Below are positions 59,664-64,000 of a stretch of 64,000 bases of DNA, one piece after another. Source of the DNA: Cyclobacteriaceae bacterium. GTDB lineage: Bacteria; Bacteroidota; Bacteroidia; Cytophagales; Cyclobacteriaceae. Each line of letters opens with the position of its first letter. Positions within the stretch are counted from its first letter, which is position 1. The position numbers and the translations under genes were made by a program. The notes beneath the pieces are model-generated. The model did not search any database. It had not been told where the DNA came from and worked only from the letters and a program-made list of their open reading frames with translations. The stretch covers positions 248,001 to 312,000 of the forward strand of contig JAEUUF010000013.1 in the NCBI GenBank assembly GCA_016787645.1. The letters run 5' to 3'.

Positions 59664-60925
59664 AACATTCTCATCGATGGACTATCATCCCTGAGATTCT
59701 CGGGGGTAACTGCCGGCACTACTTTTTCGGCGCGATCGAGCAACATCACCAGGAAGCTGCGCCAAAGCATTACGGAGGTGGGCATCTTCTCCACGATCAT
59801 ACCGTAAAGGCTCACGGGGTGATAGGGAACATCCCCGGTGCCATCCCGGTTCAAATCATAGCCCTCATACTTATCCCAATAATTACCGGCGAGTGTGTTC
59901 AGGCTGATCGATCCATTGGTGGCTACATCGAACGTATTGGCAATAAAGTTGTTCCTCGTCAGCGTGTTGTTGTCGCAGCTGGCCTGTATTTTCAAGGCCC
60001 AACCGTTTTCACGGAAGGTATTGTCCTTCAGGATACATCGGCTGGATCCCTCCATGTAAATACCCACTGTGTTACGGGCAAATTGGCATTGCTCGATCCG
60101 GCTGTCTCCAATATCCTTGAGCAGCAGACCGTAGGAGGCAGCCCCCTGGTTTCCTTCAAATCGGTTGCCCACCATCGTTACACCTTTCGTATACATGATG
60201 GCAACCCCCGAACCATTATTCTGAAAGGTGTTGTCCATGTATTCATCATCATTCGAAAACATGAAATGCAGTCCGTAGCGAAGGTTCTGGTGACTGAAGT
60301 TTCCGCTAACGCGGGATCGGGTGACAAATTCAAAATAGATCCCATCGCGGTGGCCGGTAACGTCGTTATTGCGGATCGTAATGTGGTCGCTCTTCCAAAG
60401 ATGGATGCCGTTACCGACGTCTTGTTCGGCCCTGGCGCCTGCAGTACCCTTGAGCATGTTTCCTTCGATGAGACACTGGCTTGAATTGGAGAGGTGAATT
60501 CCGAAGAATGTTTCATCAAACCGGTTGTTCAAAATCTTCATTCGCTTCACATCCAATCCTTTGATCGCCGCGATATCGTTGATGCTGGCAGCGCCTGTGT
60601 TCACCAGATGCAATCCCTGGATGACCACATCGGTGGCGGCTACCGTAATTATTTCATACTTATCTTCACCATCGAGGACCGGGTAATCGCGGCCGATGAG
60701 GACCAGCGACTTCCTGATCAGTATGTTTCCTTCCCGGTAGTTGCCCGGATACACGAGAATGGTATCTCCCGGGTGGGCAGCCGTTACCGCTTCCTTTATC
60801 GTTTGAAAGGACTGCTGCTGACCTACCGACAGGGTGATCGCCCCAGCAGGGAAGGACATAATCATTACAAACAAAGAAACCAGGAAGCTTGCCGCCAGCA
60901 TCCGGGGCACTGTCGGTTCCATCAC
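59660..60925 (-). CDS. nosD: NosD, periplasmic beta-helix maturation protein
   Basis: 421 aa with a signal peptide (LAASFLVSLFVMIMSFPAGA). From ~30 on, right-handed parallel beta-helix coils with N-x-F/I ladders (NNRFDETFFGIHLSNSSQCL; NDVTGHRDGIYFEFVTRSRV), then GNYWDKYEGYDLNRDGTGDV and PYHPVSLYGM, conserved in NosD. Acts with NosFY in delivering sulfur for the CuZ centre. Overlaps nosL and nosF by 4 nt. Confidence 0.94.
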   Translation of the reverse strand: MMEPTVPRMLAASFLVSLFVMIMSFPAGAITLSVGQQQSFQTIKEAVTAAHPGDTILVYPGNYREGNILIRKSLVLIGRDYPVLDGEDKYEIITVAATDVVIQGLHLVNTGAASINDIAAIKGLDVKRMKILNNRFDETFFGIHLSNSSQCLIEGNMLKGTAGARAEQDVGNGIHLWKSDHITIRNNDVTGHRDGIYFEFVTRSRVSGNFSHQNLRYGLHFMFSNDDEYMDNTFQNNGSGVAIMYTKGVTMVGNRFEGNQGAASYGLLLKDIGDSRIEQCQFARNTVGIYMEGSSRCILKDNTFRENGWALKIQASCDNNTLTRNNFIANTFDVATNGSISLNTLAGNYWDKYEGYDLNRDGTGDVPYHPVSLYGMIVEKMPTSVMLWRSFLVMLLDRAEKVVPAVTPENLRDDSPSMRML

Positions 60926-61374
60926 TTGAATTGTGTGGTTACTTCGGCCCAGCCGAGCAGGATGCCCCCATTGGCTCGCTTGAATTGGATCGCCCGGTCA
61001 TACGTTTCAAAGGCAGCCACTTTACTGGCCATGGGGCTGCGGATGGCGTCCGACTTTACAAAGAAGACTTCTCCGGCATTGAGAAAGTGTTGGGGATGTT
61101 CGTAATCTACAACGAGTGTAAAAGCGATGTCACGATGGTGTATGTCACCGGAATTGTAGAAGGCCATCATGCAATTGATATCGTCGAAGATATACACTTT
61201 ACCAGTTTGGGTTACCAGTTCGGCGCCAAACTTCGTGTCGGCCAGGGTCATTTTGCAGGAGTAACAGGTGTCCTTTCCATAGCTCAATGGCTGTGGTTCA
61301 GGCTTGCACCCGGCGAGCCACAATACTCCCACGATCCAGCACAGGACCGACCGACGATGAGCAAGCACTTTCAT
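60922..61374 (-). CDS. nosL: NosL-family copper-binding lipoprotein
   Basis: 150 aa from ATG at 61374. Signal with lipobox (VGVLWLAGC). The Cu motif C-x2-C-x-M is in GKDTCYSCKMTLADTKFGAE. Later FDDINCMMAFYNSGD and GGILLGWAEV are family blocks. NosL is a copper chaperone for NosZ. ATGA overlap with the preceding membrane protein gene; upstream in-frame starts exist (to 61419) but would precede the signal peptide. Confidence 0.9.
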   Translation of the reverse strand: MKVLAHRRSVLCWIVGVLWLAGCKPEPQPLSYGKDTCYSCKMTLADTKFGAELVTQTGKVYIFDDINCMMAFYNSGDIHHRDIAFTLVVDYEHPQHFLNAGEVFFVKSDAIRSPMASKVAAFETYDRAIQFKRANGGILLGWAEVTTQFK

Positions 61375-61973
61375 TCTACCTTCGTTCTGATTTTTGGCAC
61401 CTCTTTGTGGGCATGCCATTCAAAGTAAATGATTCCGAGGAGAACCACGCCATTCAATATAAAAATCCAACCTCCGGAATCCGGACCGGAGAAGGCGGTG
61501 AAATTCAAAAGTACTTTGGTGCCAATGAGCGGCGGCTGGTAGGACATACCTTCCACCTTGATCGCCGCATCGGGGTTGAGGTTGTGTCCATAGTCATAGC
61601 CCCAGAGATAAAAATCTACCAGCGCGGCAAGGCCCACAAACACCATGACTCCCAAATAGGCCAGCAACCCAGCCCTTTTCCCCCACAAGGCAGCAAGCAG
61701 ACCAACGGCAATGATTCCTCCCACGATATAGATCATGTACCCGAATTCAGGGAACATGCTGACCTCGATGTGTTTCATACCAATGTAGTGGTTGAGCGCA
61801 CTGATGATCTTGACGTCACCGCTGAGGTTATTGATCCATATCTTCATCTCAAGTCCTTCCGGGTACTGAGGCGCCCAGAGCAGGATGCGCCAGAGGGGAA
61901 CAAAATATACCGAGATGAGTGTGAGTGCCGAAACGGCAAGCAGTAGGCGGGAAATTCGTTGTAAAGGCATCAT
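61371..61973 (-). CDS. Integral membrane protein of the nos cluster (function unknown)
   Basis: 200 aa, about five helices: LLLAVSALTLISVYFVPLWR, FGYMIYIVGGIIAVGLLAAL, LLAYLGVMVFVGLAALVDFY, and WIFILNGVVLLGIIYFEW near the C-terminus. Conserved-looking polar loop residues: LNHYIGMKHIEVSMFPEFGY and LWGYDYGHNLNPDAAIKVEG have several His/Asp. Its place between nosZ and nosL resembles that of membrane proteins (NosB-like) in other clade-II clusters. I recognise it by place only. Confidence 0.75.
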   Translation of the reverse strand: MMPLQRISRLLLAVSALTLISVYFVPLWRILLWAPQYPEGLEMKIWINNLSGDVKIISALNHYIGMKHIEVSMFPEFGYMIYIVGGIIAVGLLAALWGKRAGLLAYLGVMVFVGLAALVDFYLWGYDYGHNLNPDAAIKVEGMSYQPPLIGTKVLLNFTAFSGPDSGGWIFILNGVVLLGIIYFEWHAHKEVPKIRTKVE

Positions 61974-61992
61974 ACTATAAAAATAAGGGTTA

Positions 61993-62027
61993 AGAAAGTG
62001 CTCCCGGTAACCCGGGAGACACTTTCT
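61993..62027 (-). other. Long hairpin between nosZ and downstream nos genes
   Basis: AGAAAGTGCTCCCGG pairs with CCGGGAG-A-CACTTTCT: a 15-bp stem with one bulge and a 4-nt loop. On the minus strand a U-rich stretch (TTATTTTTA) follows after ~8 nt. Probably a processing or partial-termination hairpin that makes nosZ more abundant than the assembly genes. Confidence 0.7.
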
Positions 62028-62067
62028 GCCGCTGTAGCGGTCACCTGTAAACTATGAAGAAAACAGG

Positions 62068-64000
62068 CTAATTCGCCCCGGTTCCCTCGGTTTCGATCTT
62101 GCCGGTTGAAAACTTCAACGGCACATTCGAAGACGCAGGAGAAACCCTTATATAACCCTGCATCTCCTGGTGTAACGCGGAGCAAAAGTCAGTACAGTAG
62201 AACGGGAACACGCCAACGGTCTTGGGCTGCCACTTCAGGGATTGTGTTTCACCCGGCATAATGAGCAACTCTGCATTCAAGGCTCCCTTGATCGCAAAAC
62301 CATGCGGCACATCCCAATCCTGTTCGAGGTTGGTTACGTGGAAGTAAACGTCATCGCCCACTTTTACGCCTTCAATGTTGTCGGGTGTAAGGTGCGAACG
62401 GATGGCGGTCATATACACATGTACCTGGTTGCCCTTACGCTCTACGCGCGCCTCCTTCTCTCCTTTGGCGGCATACGGGTGACCGTTGTCCTCGATTTTA
62501 TAGAATTTCACGGAGTTGGGTGAAACCAGGTTAGCGGGAATAGCTTCTGCATAGTGAGGTTCACCCACCGTCGGGAAGTCAAGCAATAGTTGCATTTTAT
62601 CCCCGGAGATATCATACAGTTGAGCAGACTGGGTCAACTCGGGGCCAGTCGGCAGGTAACGGTCTTTCGTGATCTTATTGTAAGCGATAACGTATTTACC
62701 CCAGGGCTTGGCTGTAGGTCCGCCCGGCACGCAAAGGTGGCCGATGGAATAGTAGGTCGGTACGCGATCAAGAACCTGCAAGGTCTTGACATTCCACTTT
62801 ACAATTTCAGAAGACACGAAGAACGAAGTATACGCATTGCCATTGGCGTCAAACTCGGTATGCAAGGGGCCAAGGCCGGGCTTCTTCACTTCACCATGGA
62901 GGGCAGACTCATACTTGATCACCGGAATACCGGCAAATTCACCTTCGAAATCCTTGTTGGCAATGGCTTGCTGAATCTTCGTGAATGAAAATACCGGGAT
63001 CAGTGCGGCCAGTTTACCGCTACCAATGATGTATTCACCGGTCGGGTCTGTATCGCAGCCGTGTGGTGACTTGGGACAAGGAATAAAATAGAGGATGTCC
63101 TTCAGTTCGGTCGGGTCCAATTGGAGAACTTCTTCCATCATGGTGGAAGTCGTCATATTGGTCTTTTCATCCAACACGTTATGGGCATACTTGGACTTCA
63201 CTTTCTTACCCTTCCCTGCCTTCATGTATTCTTCGGCCTTCTTCCAGTTCACGGCCATAATAAAGTCCTTGTCCTTTTGAGAAGCATTCACTTCGAGGAG
63301 CGTGTAGGCTTGTTCGGTGTTATAGCAAGAGAAGAAGAACCAGCCGCCAGAGGGACCTTTGCCGGCGCGAGCCAGGTCAAAATTCACACCGGGAGTTACC
63401 AGCTGGAAAGCAATGTTCATGTTGCCAGTCGTTTTATCCACACCGATGAACGAGATGGTGCCTTTGAAGTTCTGCTTGAAACTGCTGATCGGTACATCGG
63501 TCTTGTCGCCCATGGGTACGCTGAAGCGTGTTCCGGCTACTACGTACTCGGAGTTTTCGGTGATGAAGGGTGAAGAGTGGTTACCCCCGCTATTGGGGAG
63601 TTCGATTATTTCAGCGGTATGAAAGGTCTTCAGGTCGACGCGCGCTACCCGGGGTGTATTGTTGGCATTCCCAAATGCCCAACGTCCATCGTGTACACCA
63701 TTGGTGACCGACAAGGCAATATGGTGAAGGTCATCCCACGGAACATATCCATGAGAAGTGTTCAGCATAGCCTTTGATTCTTCACTGTATCCGTACCCGT
63801 TTTCCGGAAACTGGGAGAAAACCGGGATGATCCGGAACAGTCGTCCGGAAGGAAGGCCATAAATGCCCATTTGGCCATTGAAGCCACCAGAGACAATGTT
63901 ATAGAACTCGTCATATTGACCCGGAGCCACATAGACTTTGGAAGCTGCGTCGCCGGTAATGGCGCCTTTCGGCCCTTTGGGCGCGCAGCTGTTCATCGAC
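62068..64000 (-). CDS. nosZ: Nitrous oxide reductase NosZ, clade-II type (5' end beyond window)
   Basis: 644 codons visible; frame is open to the edge. An in-frame ATG at 63996 gives MNSCAPKGPKG, but the frame continues upstream and the residues look like the tail of a lipoprotein signal, so the true start is probably outside. Motifs: AITGDAASKVYVAPGQYDEF, YVPWDDLHHIALS (CuZ His), FIPCPKSPHGCDTDPTGEYI, TEFDANGNAYTSFFVSSEIV, and the CuA site YCTDFCSALHQEMQGYI (C-x3-C-x3-H-x2-M). It reduces N2O to N2 in the periplasm. First visible gene of the nosZ-L-D-F-Y operon. Confidence 0.94.
   Translation of the reverse strand, partial: SMNSCAPKGPKGAITGDAASKVYVAPGQYDEFYNIVSGGFNGQMGIYGLPSGRLFRIIPVFSQFPENGYGYSEESKAMLNTSHGYVPWDDLHHIALSVTNGVHDGRWAFGNANNTPRVARVDLKTFHTAEIIELPNSGGNHSSPFITENSEYVVAGTRFSVPMGDKTDVPISSFKQNFKGTISFIGVDKTTGNMNIAFQLVTPGVNFDLARAGKGPSGGWFFFSCYNTEQAYTLLEVNASQKDKDFIMAVNWKKAEEYMKAGKGKKVKSKYAHNVLDEKTNMTTSTMMEEVLQLDPTELKDILYFIPCPKSPHGCDTDPTGEYIIGSGKLAALIPVFSFTKIQQAIANKDFEGEFAGIPVIKYESALHGEVKKPGLGPLHTEFDANGNAYTSFFVSSEIVKWNVKTLQVLDRVPTYYSIGHLCVPGGPTAKPWGKYVIAYNKITKDRYLPTGPELTQSAQLYDISGDKMQLLLDFPTVGEPHYAEAIPANLVSPNSVKFYKIEDNGHPYAAKGEKEARVERKGNQVHVYMTAIRSHLTPDNIEGVKVGDDVYFHVTNLEQDWDVPHGFAIKGALNAELLIMPGETQSLKWQPKTVGVFPFYCTDFCSALHQEMQGYIRVSPASSNVPLKFSTGKIETEGTGAN

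Overview
The window comes from a member of the Bacteroidota, most like Cytophagales/Sphingobacteriia. The evidence is several exact -7 promoter elements of the Bacteroidota type (TAnnTTTG), an OMP_b-brl/CarboxypepD_reg outer-membrane receptor, a lipidated TamA homologue (TamL), a CcoN-CcoO fusion, a clade-II-type nos cluster, and ribosomal protein THX. Coding density is high and GC is moderate (roughly 50-55 % by eye). I saw no tRNA, rRNA, CRISPR array or intact insertion sequence.

Layout. (1) 1-3.5 kb: minus-strand trehalose/stress operon (tandem USP, fused trehalose-6-P synthase/phosphatase, start of a GH15 enzyme). (2) 3.6-13.4 kb: AraC regulator, BatB/BatC-like pair, thiolase, YwqK-like repeat protein, purC, STAS protein, RNase Z, queuosine-precursor transporter, SpoU methyltransferase. 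(3) 13.4-24.5 kb: TamL, a ~215-bp tandem repeat array filling the gap before a fused 2-oxoacid dehydrogenase E1, a BNR/sortilin-like secreted protein, a polysaccharide deacetylase and a membrane LytTR regulator. (4) 24.6-27.7 kb: a small membrane protein and an unusual amidohydrolase fused to an outer-membrane barrel. (5) 27.7-36.8 kb: a same-strand island with Y-family polymerase, 2H-phosphoesterase-like protein, TcmP, its three-Cys radical-SAM-like partner, RecQ, and an error-prone-type DnaE. A cluster of TACTA half-sites sits directly before the first gene. This looks like a DNA damage tolerance/mutagenesis cassette and is the best candidate for an incompletely described system. (6) 36.8-47.9 kb: mixed housekeeping and envelope genes. 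(7) 47.9-64 kb: a coherent micro-oxic/anaerobic respiration region: USP, PAS kinase, REC-CRP fusion regulator, cbb3 oxidase (ccoNO-Q-P-G-H plus a TauE/SafE-like protein), DUF2892 protein, FAS1 lipoprotein plus group-3 truncated globin, and nosZ-(membrane protein)-nosL-D-F-Y.

How region 7 may work. Four intergenic copies of TGATTYTNGTCA (a TGA-N6-TCA CRP/FNR-type core) lie before the kinase/USP pair, ccoNO, the DUF2892 gene and the FAS1-globin pair. At ccoNO and FAS1 the distance from the site to a -7-like element is identical (24 nt, centre near -41.5), and before USP it is two helical turns further (near -63.5). The REC-CRP protein encoded inside the region has the E-x3-R recognition-helix pattern expected for TGA half-sites. 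Its partner kinase carries a PAS domain that lines up without gaps with my recollection of the FixL haem PAS, including the proximal His and distal Arg positions. I infer a compact FixL-FixJ-FixK-like circuit controlling the oxidase, globin and possibly nitrous-oxide genes. This is inference from sequence and needs experimental proof.
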